A stretch of DNA of 39,535 nt from Betaproteobacteria bacterium (GCA_016125475.1 WGLR01000030.1:1-39535), one strand, 5' to 3'; numbered from the stretch's first letter, positions 26,966 to 35,419 are shown. The notes: generated by a model not told the origin, from the letters alone. Translations and numbers: made by a program.

Positions 26966-28417
26966 TCACGGGCAGGAACCGCGCGCGAATCCTTCCGGCA
27001 CGCGGTGCAGGAGCGTCATCGTGAACCCGTTCCACCAGCCGAGGTCGTCGCCCGTCCCCACGGCGTAGGCCCGGCCCCAGACGACGCGCGCGCGCCCCGC
27101 GCGGGCATGGTCGACGTTCGACGCGTACCAGGGGTCGCAGGGCGGTGGTGCCGCGGGCGTCGTGAGCGCCAGTTCGGTGCCCCCCCTGTCGGTCGTGACC
27201 GTGACCCGATACCGGGCCCCGGGCGTCAGGGGAGAAAGCGTGATGCTTCCCCCTGCAGCCGCCGTCTCGCGCGTGAGAGTCTCGCCGGAAGGACCCGACG
27301 CCGAGACTGCGACCTCGCCGTCCAGCCCTCCCGGCACCCAGGCCAGGGCGGCGGCGCGGGAACCGACGTCGACGACCACGGGGTCCGAAGGCACGCCCAC
27401 GGCGTCACCCGGCTCGCCGGCCGCCGTCGCGCCCGACGCGATCCGGTCCGCCATTGCACGCAGCGCGGCCACCTGGGGACCGAGGCGCGTCGCGTACGCA
27501 CTTCCCGTGTAACCCCACCAGTCCCAGCAACCGGCGGGGTTCCAGGGAAATCCCCACGTCGCGCGTGCCTGCGGGTAGAGCACGACTATCCGGTTCGCGT
27601 CGGCCCAGCGATTGAATCCGGCATTGCGCACGAAGGCTTCGCCCACGCTCTCGGCCGACTGCTCGCAACCGTGAAGCGCGATGTGCAAGCGGCACCTCTC
27701 GCCGTTCGCACACGCGGCCGGCACGTACGCATAGCCTTCGGACGCCATGCCTGCCTCGCGCGCCCACCCCTTCACGAACTCGGTCTGGTCGAAGCGGACG
27801 AGCCGGCCGTGCAGTGTCGCCCCCGGCACGACGAGACGTCCGTAGATGAACTGGAGCATGCTGCCCGCCATGTCGTAGCCGCAGTCCACCAGGAACGGTT
27901 CCGCCGTGACGTCGCAGTGCGCGGTGACCTCGTCGGAGACGATGGCGTGACCGGAACGCAGGTCGGCACGGTAGAAGATCGCGTCGACCGGCACGAGGGA
28001 ACCGTAGAACGCATCGAGTGCGTCCACGACCGACTGGCGGACGACGCCATCGTTGTAGCCCGAGTAGAGCCAGACACGGCTCCGCGCGAGCGCGTTCAGC
28101 GGATCGATCTCGCCCTTTCTCGCGGCCCGGCGCGCCGCCGCGAGCAGTGGTTCGGTCGCCGGTCTTGCCTGCATGCACTCTCCGGTCGCCCTCTCGGCGC
28201 TGCCGTGGGCACAGAACCAGGGACCGCCCGCGACGATGCCGACGCCGCGCACGATCGACGCATGGGCCAGGTGGAACTGGACGGCCATGAACGCTCCCGA
28301 AGACAGCCCCGATACGGACGTCTCCGTGATGTCCACGTTGAGCGCGGGCAGACGTTCGGCCGCCTCCACGACCGTGGCAGCCAGCGCGAGGATCAGCAGG
28401 GAGAGCAGGCGTCGCAT
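26966..28417 (-). CDS. Secreted poly(3-hydroxybutyrate) depolymerase (P. funiculosum type)
   Basis: A 483-residue exported esterase. After a signal peptide (about 1-20) the mature start LPALNVDITETSVSGLSSGAF closely resembles the Penicillium funiculosum PHB depolymerase, including the catalytic serine (Ser39, GLSSG). YSGYNDGVV and SGHAIVSDE supply plausible Asp and His. The segments LHIALHGCEQS and NPAGCWDWWGYTG are also typical of this family. Residues about 365-445 look like a fibronectin-III-like linker (PGARYRVTVTTD), and a Cys-containing tail (PPCDPWYASN) follows. Expected role: degradation of extracellular or granule-released PHB. The start is ATG 28415-28417; the open frame continues upstream without similarity. 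Confidence 0.85.
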   Translation of the reverse strand: MRRLLSLLILALAATVVEAAERLPALNVDITETSVSGLSSGAFMAVQFHLAHASIVRGVGIVAGGPWFCAHGSAERATGECMQARPATEPLLAAARRAARKGEIDPLNALARSRVWLYSGYNDGVVRQSVVDALDAFYGSLVPVDAIFYRADLRSGHAIVSDEVTAHCDVTAEPFLVDCGYDMAGSMLQFIYGRLVVPGATLHGRLVRFDQTEFVKGWAREAGMASEGYAYVPAACANGERCRLHIALHGCEQSAESVGEAFVRNAGFNRWADANRIVVLYPQARATWGFPWNPAGCWDWWGYTGSAYATRLGPQVAALRAMADRIASGATAAGEPGDAVGVPSDPVVVDVGSRAAALAWVPGGLDGEVAVSASGPSGETLTRETAAAGGSITLSPLTPGARYRVTVTTDRGGTELALTTPAAPPPCDPWYASNVDHARAGRARVVWGRAYAVGTGDDLGWWNGFTMTLLHRVPEGFARGSCP

Positions 28418-28733
28418 GCGCGCATGGTATGCCTTTCGGATACGCTTCACCGTGGGCTGGTACGCCCAACCCGCCGTTTCGGGCGCCCTGCCCGAAGCCT
28501 TGAAGTCCCGGCCGCATTCGTGCAACGATCCGGACGCGGAAGGCGGGAACGACACGTCGTGCAGACAGGGAGGCGTGTCCCGGCCGCGTTTCCGGAACCG
28601 GACGACCACGGGAGCGACCGGAATCATGCTGTCCGATCGTGTCTATGCCGTGTTCGAGCGCCTGACCACGAAGCTCCTGGGCGGCGCGCTCAGGCTCGGC
28701 GTGCGTTTCAATCGTGAACAGAGGAGAACGATC
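28418..28733. promoter_or_regulatory. Divergent spacer, PHB depolymerase / three-gene cluster
   Basis: A 316-base divergent region. Its right part (28626-28733) holds an in-frame ATG with 36 codons reading straight into the first cluster gene; this could be an N-terminal extension or just leader RNA. No clear promoter hexamers or palindromes were picked out. Confidence 0.4.
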
Positions 28734-29060
28734 ATGGCGAACAAGGCCGCGGAAGCACTGGCACCCGTGGAACTCGGCAGGATGATCGAGTCGCTGGGCA
28801 TCGCCGTCGCGACCGCGAACAAGAAGCTCCTGGAGGCCACTCCCGATCTGCCGAGCACGATGGTGATCGACAGCGCGCAGATCGACCTGAAGGTCGCGAT
28901 CAGCGTGGACGAGAGCACGACGACGAGCGCTGGCGGCGAACTCAAGCTGCAGGCATTCAACGTGAACGCGTCCTACTCCCGCACTTACGGTTTCAAGGAA
29001 GAGGCCTCGAGCCAGATCACGATCCACCTGCAGGCGCGCCCGCAGGTGCAGGCGTCCTGA
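28734..29060 (+). CDS. Small protein of unknown function, member 1 of a paralogous trio
   Basis: A 108-residue cytosolic-looking protein with no signal or membrane segment. An amphipathic helix (about 12-34, starting VELGRMIESLG) is followed by a beta-rich part (TMVIDSAQIDLKVAISV, then SQITIHLQARP). I do not recognise the family firmly. The pattern of a helix, a 'V-I-D' strand and a final 'L-x-x-R-P' strand recalls small domains such as Trypco2 or DUF2589, at low confidence. It aligns with residues 45-133 of the next gene and 42-127 of the third. The start is ATG 28734 with AGAGGAG seven bases upstream; ATG 28626 in the same frame is the alternative. Confidence 0.7.
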   Translation: MANKAAEALAPVELGRMIESLGIAVATANKKLLEATPDLPSTMVIDSAQIDLKVAISVDESTTTSAGGELKLQAFNVNASYSRTYGFKEEASSQITIHLQARPQVQAS

Positions 29061-29087
29061 CGCCCGGGCGTTCGCTGACCCTCAGCC

Positions 29088-29951
29088 ATGGCTGCCGAGA
29101 AGCGCACGTCCCGTTCGCGACGCGGACGTTCGGACGAATCCCGCCTGCGGCTCACGCGCCGCAAGGTCGCCCGTGGTGCCGCCGCGGCGCGCGTGATCAC
29201 ACCCGTGTCGTCCGGCGCCGTCACGCTGGAGGAGATGCTCGTCGCATTCCAGAAGAGCCTCGCGCGCGCGACGCGCGCGAGCTTCGAGGCCAGCCGGTCC
29301 GAGGCCGGTTTCGGCCTCGGGGAACAGGCCCTCTACGTCATCGACGGCCTGAATGTGTCGCTCGATGCGGGATGCAGGGCCGCATTCGGTCCGAACGGCA
29401 GACCGTCGCACGTTGTCCTCGACTTCGACAGGCCCGCGGACTCCGGCGGAACCGCCCGGCTGGAATTCCGCGTCCAGACACGTCCGCTCGAGCCGCTTGC
29501 CGGATCGCAGATCATCCTCGCCGACCTCGATCCGCTCGGACACGGCCGGCCGGAATACCGACTGCGCGGGACGCTGATGCTGCCCCCGCCCGAGAGCGCC
29601 GCCCGCGAGCCCGGCGCGCAGTCGGCCGCGGTGACCCAGGCACTGCGAAAGCTACGCCCGCAGGCAGACCGCGCGATCGACGTGCACATCGTCGGTGGGG
29701 ACACGAAGAAGGTGGACGTCGTGTCGGTGGACACGAACGCCGTGGGCCAGTTCGAGTTCTCGATCGACGCGGACAGGAACCGCTTCACGTTCGGCGACCG
29801 GTCCAGCCCGCTCTCGCAGGTCCAGCTCCGCGAGGAGGACGACGACTTCTTCGTGTTCGCGACGTACGAGTCCGACGAACTCGCGGAACCGGTCGTATCG
29901 AACATCATGCGTTTCGACGTGAAGCGCCAGCCATCTTCCGGGAGTTCGTGA
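29088..29951 (+). CDS. Two-part protein of unknown function, member 2 of the trio
   Basis: A 287-residue protein. The first 35 residues are very basic (SRSRRGRS, RLTRRKVARG). Residues 45-133 repeat the domain of the flanking genes: VTLEEMLVAFQKSL, then LYVIDGLNVSLDAGC and ARLEFRVQTRP. The rest (about 134-287) is beta-rich. Its segment from about residue 190 (DVHIVGGDTKKVDVVSVD, GQFEFSIDADRNRF, FFVFATYESDE, VVSNIMRFDV) looks like an immunoglobulin-like or carboxypeptidase-regulatory-like sandwich. No signal peptide is seen. The gene follows member 1 by 27 bases and precedes member 3 by three. Function unknown. Confidence 0.72.
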   Translation: MAAEKRTSRSRRGRSDESRLRLTRRKVARGAAAARVITPVSSGAVTLEEMLVAFQKSLARATRASFEASRSEAGFGLGEQALYVIDGLNVSLDAGCRAAFGPNGRPSHVVLDFDRPADSGGTARLEFRVQTRPLEPLAGSQIILADLDPLGHGRPEYRLRGTLMLPPPESAAREPGAQSAAVTQALRKLRPQADRAIDVHIVGGDTKKVDVVSVDTNAVGQFEFSIDADRNRFTFGDRSSPLSQVQLREEDDDFFVFATYESDELAEPVVSNIMRFDVKRQPSSGSS

Positions 29952-29954
29952 ACC

Positions 29955-30359
29955 ATGGCCCGGGGCATCCAGGACGGCAGCGGCAATCCGGTCGGGACCG
30001 GCGCGGGAGGCAATGTGGCAAGCAACCTCGACAAGGCGAACGCGACCTCGCCCGCGGCTGATCGCGCCGAAACGGAACTCTCGCTCGACGAGATCCTGAA
30101 GCAGCTCACCGACGCCTGCACCACGTCCGCGCGCCAGCTCCAGATCGCGATGGAGCAGCCGGAGTGGCGCGACAGCCCCGTCATCTACACGATTCCGGGC
30201 ATGAAGGTGAACGTTAAGGTCGGCCTCACGGCGACGAAGGAACGCGTGAAGGGCATCCTCTGGTGGCGCACGCAACAGGGCACCACGACGGAGGCCCTGA
30301 GCCAGATCGAGATGGACATCGTCGCGGTGCCACGCACGCCGGGTGGCGCGGGTTCGTAA
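29955..30359 (+). CDS. Small protein of unknown function, member 3 of the trio
   Basis: A 134-residue protein. The first 40 residues are Gly/Asn/Ala-rich and probably disordered. Residues 42-127 hold the shared domain: LSLDEILKQLTDAC helix, then PVIYTIPGMKVNVKVGL and SQIEMDIVAVPR. Between the strands is an aromatic loop, ILWWRTQQGT. The tail is PGGAGS. It starts three bases after member 2, so the genes are surely co-transcribed. It converges with the SDR gene, 33 bases away. No enzymatic motif is visible. Confidence 0.7.
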   Translation: MARGIQDGSGNPVGTGAGGNVASNLDKANATSPAADRAETELSLDEILKQLTDACTTSARQLQIAMEQPEWRDSPVIYTIPGMKVNVKVGLTATKERVKGILWWRTQQGTTTEALSQIEMDIVAVPRTPGGAGS

Positions 30360-30392
30360 TCGGCGCGCGATACGCCGACGCAGCCCGGTGGC

Positions 30393-31163
30393 CTACCGCC
30401 GGCCGAGATGCATGCCGCTGTCGACCTGGAGCAGCTCGCCCGTCACGACGCGCGCCCCCTCGATGAGCCAGGCGACCGCGTCGGCGACATCGTCCGCCGA
30501 TGCGGCGGTCGCGAGCGGCACCGACTGCTCGTAGGCCTCCATGAACTGCGCGTACCGCGCCTCGTCGAAACGCGCTCGATGCCAGCGCGTGTCGATGAGT
30601 CCGGGGCACACGGCGTTCACGCGGATGGTGGGTGCGAGTGCCCGTGCAAGAGACAGCGTCATCGCGTTGAGCGCGCCCTTCGATGCCGCGTAGGCCACCG
30701 AGGAGCCGAGCCCGGAGATGCCTGCCGACGACGACACGTTCACGACCGCGCCTGCACCGATCGCCTGCATCGCGGGCGCGCACGCACGGATCATCTGGTA
30801 GCAACCGATCACGTTCACGGCGTAGATGTCCTGGAAGTCCGCCGCACTCAGCGCGTCGAGCCTGGCCGCATTCGCGAAGCGGGTGATGCCCGCACTGTTC
30901 ACGAGCGCGTCGATGCGCTGCCACCGCTCCAGCGCGGCCGCTGCAAGCGCGCGACAGTCGTCGTCGTGCGCGACGTCTCCGCGCATCGCAAAGGACTCTC
31001 CGCCCGCCGTTGCGCACTGCGCCGCGACAGCCTCGGCCTCGGTGCCGCTCCGGCTGTAATTGACGAGGACGTTCCAGCCTGTACGTGCGAGCCTCAGCGC
31101 ACAGGCCGCCCCGGTTCCCGTGCCGCCCCCCGTCACGATGCACACCCTGCGCTCCATGCTCAC
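30393..31163 (-). CDS. Short-chain dehydrogenase/reductase (SDR)
   Basis: A 256-residue classical SDR: nucleotide-binding VTGGGTGTGAA near residue 10, NSAG, the catalytic Ser in VVNVSSSAG, and YAASK with the Tyr-Lys pair. The C-terminal VDSGMHLG resembles the fabG-like group. The start is GTG 31161-31163: GGGAGG lies six bases upstream, and GTGA overlaps the stop of the transporter gene by four bases. Two codons later an ATG is possible but spaced worse. Substrate unknown; the operon link suggests it may act on what the transporter brings in. Confidence 0.91.
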   Translation of the reverse strand: MSMERRVCIVTGGGTGTGAACALRLARTGWNVLVNYSRSGTEAEAVAAQCATAGGESFAMRGDVAHDDDCRALAAAALERWQRIDALVNSAGITRFANAARLDALSAADFQDIYAVNVIGCYQMIRACAPAMQAIGAGAVVNVSSSAGISGLGSSVAYAASKGALNAMTLSLARALAPTIRVNAVCPGLIDTRWHRARFDEARYAQFMEAYEQSVPLATAASADDVADAVAWLIEGARVVTGELLQVDSGMHLGRR

Positions 31164-32659
31164 GACGAACCTCCCTTTCTGAGCCCGGCCGGCACGATCA
31201 GTCGCTCGAGCCCGTCGAACGACCACTGCACGATCAGCGCGAGGGCGGCCGCCGGTATGGCACCACCGAGCAGCAGCTCGTGATCGTTCAGCGCGAGGCC
31301 GGTGACGATCCGCTCGCCGTACCCTCCGGCCCCGACGAATGCGGCAATGGTCGCGGTGCCGACGTTGATCACCGCCGAGGTCTTGATGCCGGCGAGGATG
31401 GAGCCGGCGGCCAGCGGCAGTTCGACCAGTCGAAGCCGCGCGCGCGTCGGCAGACCCAGCGCACGCGCGGATTCGAGCAGGTTCGGGGCGATGCCGGTGA
31501 GGCCCGCGTGCGTGTTGCGCACGATCGGCAGCAGCGAGTACAGGAACAGGGCCACGATCGCCGGAATGGTCCCGATCATCCCGAGCAGCGGAATCAGGAG
31601 TGCGAGCAGCGCGAGCGACGGGATGGTCTGCGCGATGCCCACCACGGAGAGGATCACCTGCCCGACCGCGACGTTCCGCGTGGCCCACACGCCGAGCGGC
31701 ACGCCGAGGAGGACCGCGCCGAGAAGCGAACCGAACACGAGGAACAGGTGCTCCCGCGTGAGGCGCCACGTGTCCGGCCCGAACAGCTTGTCGAGGAATC
31801 CGCCGCGGCCTGCCAGCACCTCCTGGGACTTGCCGAGAAAGCCCGCGGCGACGGCCCGGAACGTGCGGCCGTCGAGTTCCGCCTCGGCGTTCATCCTGAT
31901 CATCTGCTTCGCCGAGATCGCGCCACGGAGCCTGCGCAGCGCCGCCCACGCTTCCGGGAAGCGCGCCGGAAGGTCGCGCCGGTAGACCATCACCGCGTCG
32001 TACTCCGGGAAGTAGTGCCGGTCGTCCTCGAGGACGCGCAGGTGGTAGCGCGCGATCTTCGCGTCCGTCGAATAGATGTCCATCACGTCGATCTGGTGCG
32101 CCGCGATCGCCTCGTACGCGAGTCCGTGGTCGAGGCCTTCGGGTCGCTGCGGCAGCCCATAGGCCTTCCTGAGCCCGGGCCACCCGTCGTTGCGCTCGAG
32201 GAACTCGTGGCCGAGACCGACCCGCAGTTCGGGGTGGTGCACGAGATCGCTCACCTTCGTGATGTGCAGGCGCTCCGCGACACTGTCGAGCAGTGCGAGC
32301 GCATAGGTGTTCTGGAACCCGAACTTCACGCCCGCGGCCAGTCCGTACGGCTCGAGATGCCGGTTGAGCGTCTCGAGATCGGTCGCTTCGATGCCGAGGA
32401 GCTGTCGCGCGATCGTGCCGGTGTAATCCGGATAGACGTCGATGCTGCCGGCCTTGATGGCCTCGAACACGATCGCGGTGTTGCCCATGCCCTGCCGGTG
32501 TTCCGCGGGTGTTCCTGCGGCCTCGGCCGTCTGCGTGATGATCTCGCCGAGGATGTACGACTCCGTGAAGCGCTTCGAGCCCACGACGAGCGTGTCGCCG
32601 GCGAGCGCGACGCCCGAGACCGCCAGCAGGCAGACGAGCCAGAGTGCGCGCAGGGGCAT
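31160..32659 (-). CDS. OpuB/C-like ABC transporter, substrate-binding protein fused to permease
   Basis: A 499-residue fusion. A signal peptide (1-20) leads into an OpuBC/ProX-type binding domain (about 22-285; VVGSKRFTESYILGEI, VYPDYTGT, VMDIYSTDAKI). This is joined to a permease domain with about five or six helices (302-486), including the EAA-like loop ESARALGLPTRARLRLVELP. The family imports quaternary amines such as betaine and choline. In better-known fusions of this family (for example EgtU and OpuAB/C of lactic acid bacteria) the permease comes first; here the order is reversed. The ATG shares its A with the TGA of the ATPase gene (TGATG). Confidence 0.92.
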   Translation of the reverse strand: MPLRALWLVCLLAVSGVALAGDTLVVGSKRFTESYILGEIITQTAEAAGTPAEHRQGMGNTAIVFEAIKAGSIDVYPDYTGTIARQLLGIEATDLETLNRHLEPYGLAAGVKFGFQNTYALALLDSVAERLHITKVSDLVHHPELRVGLGHEFLERNDGWPGLRKAYGLPQRPEGLDHGLAYEAIAAHQIDVMDIYSTDAKIARYHLRVLEDDRHYFPEYDAVMVYRRDLPARFPEAWAALRRLRGAISAKQMIRMNAEAELDGRTFRAVAAGFLGKSQEVLAGRGGFLDKLFGPDTWRLTREHLFLVFGSLLGAVLLGVPLGVWATRNVAVGQVILSVVGIAQTIPSLALLALLIPLLGMIGTIPAIVALFLYSLLPIVRNTHAGLTGIAPNLLESARALGLPTRARLRLVELPLAAGSILAGIKTSAVINVGTATIAAFVGAGGYGERIVTGLALNDHELLLGGAIPAAALALIVQWSFDGLERLIVPAGLRKGGSS

Positions 32660-33402
32660 CACGCAGCGGCGAGCCGTGGATCGGCTCTCTGCGCACGCAC
32701 GAACTCCGTGACGAAGCTCTCGGCCGGCCGGTGCAGGAGATCGTCGAGGCTGCCCGTCTGGAGCACGCGCCCCTCGCGCATGAGCACGATGCCGTGCGCG
32801 AAGTACGCGGCTTCGTGCATGTCGTGCGTGACGAGCACGACGGTCTTGTGGAGCCGGGAGAAGATTCGCGAGAGATCCGCCTGCAGACCGAACCGGATCA
32901 TCGGATCGAGCGCGCCGAGAGGCTCGTCCATGAGCAGCACCGGCGGATCGAGCATGAGCGCGCGCATGAGCGCCACGCGCTGGCGCTGCCCGCCCGAGAG
33001 CGTGCCCGGAAAGCGGTCCAGCATGTCCGGTGCGATCTGCATGAGGTCGGCCAGCATGTCGACGCGTGCCGCGATGTCGGCACGCGGGCGACCGAGGTAG
33101 CGTGCGAGCAGCGTGACGTTCTGCCTGCTGGTCAGGTGCGGGAACAGGCCTCCGTGCTGGATCACGTAGCCGATGCGGTGCCTGAGCGTCTCGGCGTTCT
33201 GCGGCGTCACGGTCTCGCCGTCGAACGTCACCGTGCCGGTGTCGGGCGTCATGAGCCCGAGCACGAGCCGAAGCAGGGTCGTCTTGCCGCAGCCGCTCTG
33301 CCCGATCACGACGGTCGTCTGACCGGCCGGAAACGTGAGGCTCGTCTCGTGCAGGACCTCGCGGCCCTTGATCGACTTGGAAACGCCGTCCAGTGAGAGC
33401 AT
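32659..33402 (-). CDS. OpuBA-like ABC transporter ATPase
   Basis: A 247-residue ATP-binding subunit with Walker A GQSGCGKTT, Q-loop VIQHGGLFPHLT, signature LSGGQRQRV, Walker B VLLMDEPLGALD and the switch His in VTHDMHEA. No CBS regulatory domains follow, unlike many OpuA/OpuC ATPases. I use ATG 33400-33402 (MLSLDGVSK), the usual N-terminus; an in-frame TTG ten codons upstream is an alternative. Neither has a clear ribosome site. First gene of a coupled set with the permease fusion and the SDR. Confidence 0.92.
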   Translation of the reverse strand: MLSLDGVSKSIKGREVLHETSLTFPAGQTTVVIGQSGCGKTTLLRLVLGLMTPDTGTVTFDGETVTPQNAETLRHRIGYVIQHGGLFPHLTSRQNVTLLARYLGRPRADIAARVDMLADLMQIAPDMLDRFPGTLSGGQRQRVALMRALMLDPPVLLMDEPLGALDPMIRFGLQADLSRIFSRLHKTVVLVTHDMHEAAYFAHGIVLMREGRVLQTGSLDDLLHRPAESFVTEFVRAQRADPRLAAA

Positions 33403-33530
33403 GTGATCGGGGAAACCGTCCTTCGTGGGCAACGATCGTCATCGGCCCCGCATCCCTCTGCCGACCACGTCCGACCGATCATAGCCCGCGATCGCAGGGG
33501 GAACAACCCGGCCTCCGCGTGCGTTCGTGC

Positions 33531-33558
33531 AAATGCAAAACGCGGCGCACGCGCGCCG
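33531..33558 (-). terminator. Intrinsic terminator of tatD
   Basis: Immediately after the tatD stop, the minus strand reads a 6-bp GC stem, CGGCGC / GCGCCG (33543-33548 and 33553-33558), with a four-base loop, then CGTTTTGCATTT. It separates tatD from the transporter genes. Confidence 0.65.
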
Positions 33559-34347
33559 TCAGAGCCGGAAGAACCGGCGCGCGGTCTCCGTCGTCTCCTG
33601 CATCACCGTGTCGACGGACCTGCCCGTGCATTCGGCGACCATGCGGGCGACGTGCGGCAGATGGGCCGGTTCGTTGCGACGGTGCTTCGGCATCGGCCGG
33701 ATCGTCCTCGGCATGAGATAGGGCGAATCGGTCTCGAGCATGAGGCGGTTCGCCGGCACGTCGCGCACGAGCCGCTGCAGTTCGAGTCCACGCCGCTCGT
33801 CGCAGATCCACCCGGTCACGCCGATGTGGAGATCGAGATCGAGATACGCGTGCAGCGCCTCGCGGCTGCCCGTGAAGCAGTGGATCACGGCGTCGACGAT
33901 GCCGTCCCGGTAGCGTGCGATGAGCGGACGCATGTCGTGGTCCGCCTCGCGGTCGTGCAGGAACAGCGGCAGCCGGACCTCGGTCGCAAGCTTGAGCTGT
34001 GCCTCGAACGCGGCGAGCTGGTTGGGTCCCGGCGAGTAGTTGCGGTTGTAGTCGAGACCGCATTCACCGAGCGCCTTCACGCAGGGATGCCGGCTCAGCG
34101 CGCGCATTTCCTCCACGGTCGTGTCGTCGAACGTCGACGAGTCGTGCGGATGGACGCCGACCGTCGCGTAGAGCTGCGGAGCCTTCCCTTCCGCGAGTTC
34201 GACGGCCGCCCGGCTCGCGGCAAGGCTGGTTCCGGTGACGATCATGGTGGCGACGCGGTTGTCCCGCGCACGCGCGAGCACGTCCTCGAGGTCGTGGTGA
34301 AAACTCTCGTGCGCGAGGTTCGCGCCGATGTCGATGAGGCAGGTCAC
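33559..34347 (-). CDS. tatD: TatD-family deoxyribonuclease
   Basis: A 262-residue TIM-barrel metal-dependent nuclease. It has the TatD-proper N-terminus DIGANL instead of the HxH of the YcfH/YjjV branch. GVHPHD, the metal Glu in GECGLDY, FLHDRE, the His in HCFTGS, and ETDSPYLMP are also present. TatD enzymes act as 3'-5' exonucleases in DNA repair. Start ATG 34345-34347. It follows the 2-hydroxyacid dehydrogenase by 88 bases. Confidence 0.94.
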   Translation of the reverse strand: MTCLIDIGANLAHESFHHDLEDVLARARDNRVATMIVTGTSLAASRAAVELAEGKAPQLYATVGVHPHDSSTFDDTTVEEMRALSRHPCVKALGECGLDYNRNYSPGPNQLAAFEAQLKLATEVRLPLFLHDREADHDMRPLIARYRDGIVDAVIHCFTGSREALHAYLDLDLHIGVTGWICDERRGLELQRLVRDVPANRLMLETDSPYLMPRTIRPMPKHRRNEPAHLPHVARMVAECTGRSVDTVMQETTETARRFFRL

Positions 34348-34435
34348 GGTGTCACGTCGCGTACGGTGAGTGCAGCGGGAATTCTATCGCCGGGGCACGC
34401 TCCATCACCACCGTCCGCATGGCGCCTCGCCCGCC

Positions 34436-35419
34436 TCACGCAGGCCGCACGTCCGGATCGAGCAGACGCACGGGCTGTCCGTCCAGGAAGGCGATCACGT
34501 TCTCGATCGAGACCGAATAGAACTGCTCGTAGATCTCCCGTGCACAGTAGCCCTGATGCGGCGTGAGGACCGTGTTGGGCAGCGCACGCAGCGGATGGTC
34601 GGAAGGCAGGGGCTCGTGGTCGAAGACGTCGAGCGCCGCCGTCACGTGCCCGGCCCGCAGTGCCGCGAGGAGCGCGGACTCGTCGATGAGCGGGCCACGC
34701 GACGTGTTCACGATGATCGCGCCGCGTTTCATGCGTGCGAGATCGCCGGCGCCGATGATGCCGCGCGTCCGGTCGGAGAGCACGACGTGCAGGCTCAGGG
34801 CGTCGGACGCCGCGAGGAGGGTGTCCTTGTCCACGAGCTCCGCTCCGCCCGCCTGCGCGAGTTCGGCCGTCATGTTCTGGCTCCACGCGATCACGCGCAT
34901 GCCCAGCGCGTGCCCATAGCGCGCCATGCGCGACCCGATCTTGCCGAGCCCTAGAAGACCGAGCACCTTCCCGTCCAGCACGTCGCCTGCCGGCACGCCC
35001 CGCTGGAACACCCCTTCGCGCATCGACGCATCCGCACGCGGAATGGCGCGCGCCGCCGCGAGCAGCAGTCCGAGCGCGATCTCGGCCGTGGCCGCCGTCG
35101 CGCGCTGGCCACCCGTCGTGCTCACGACGATGCCGCGTGCCGTGCATGCCGCGGTATCCAGCGTCCACGACCGCGCACCGGTGAGTGCGATCATGCGCAG
35201 CTTCGGCAGCCGGGCGATGAGAGTGGCCGGAAACGCCGTGCGTTCCCGCATCGCGATCAGGATGTCGAAATCCGCGAGCGCAGCCGCCGCAGCGTCCTCG
35301 CTCTCGAAGGCATTCTCGAACCAGGTCAGCGTCGCGCGGCTCTCGAGCGCCGTCCAGTCGGCACTGCCCTTCGCGACGCCCTGCCAGTCGTCGAGCACCG
35401 CGATCCTCGTCGTGGTCAT
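34436..35419 (-). CDS. D-2-hydroxyacid dehydrogenase family protein
   Basis: A 327-residue NAD-dependent dehydrogenase. Catalytic-domain motif MRERTAFPATLIARLPKL is followed by the Rossmann GLLGLGKIGSRMA (about residues 147-159). The catalytic set is Arg in VNTSRGPLID, Glu in DVFDHEPLP and His in TPHQGYC. Members reduce 2-oxo acids or hydroxypyruvate. The ATG at 35417-35419 follows GAGGAGGGCAGGG; the frame is open 14 codons further upstream, but that ribosome site decides the start. Confidence 0.93.
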   Translation of the reverse strand: MTTTRIAVLDDWQGVAKGSADWTALESRATLTWFENAFESEDAAAAALADFDILIAMRERTAFPATLIARLPKLRMIALTGARSWTLDTAACTARGIVVSTTGGQRATAATAEIALGLLLAAARAIPRADASMREGVFQRGVPAGDVLDGKVLGLLGLGKIGSRMARYGHALGMRVIAWSQNMTAELAQAGGAELVDKDTLLAASDALSLHVVLSDRTRGIIGAGDLARMKRGAIIVNTSRGPLIDESALLAALRAGHVTAALDVFDHEPLPSDHPLRALPNTVLTPHQGYCAREIYEQFYSVSIENVIAFLDGQPVRLLDPDVRPA

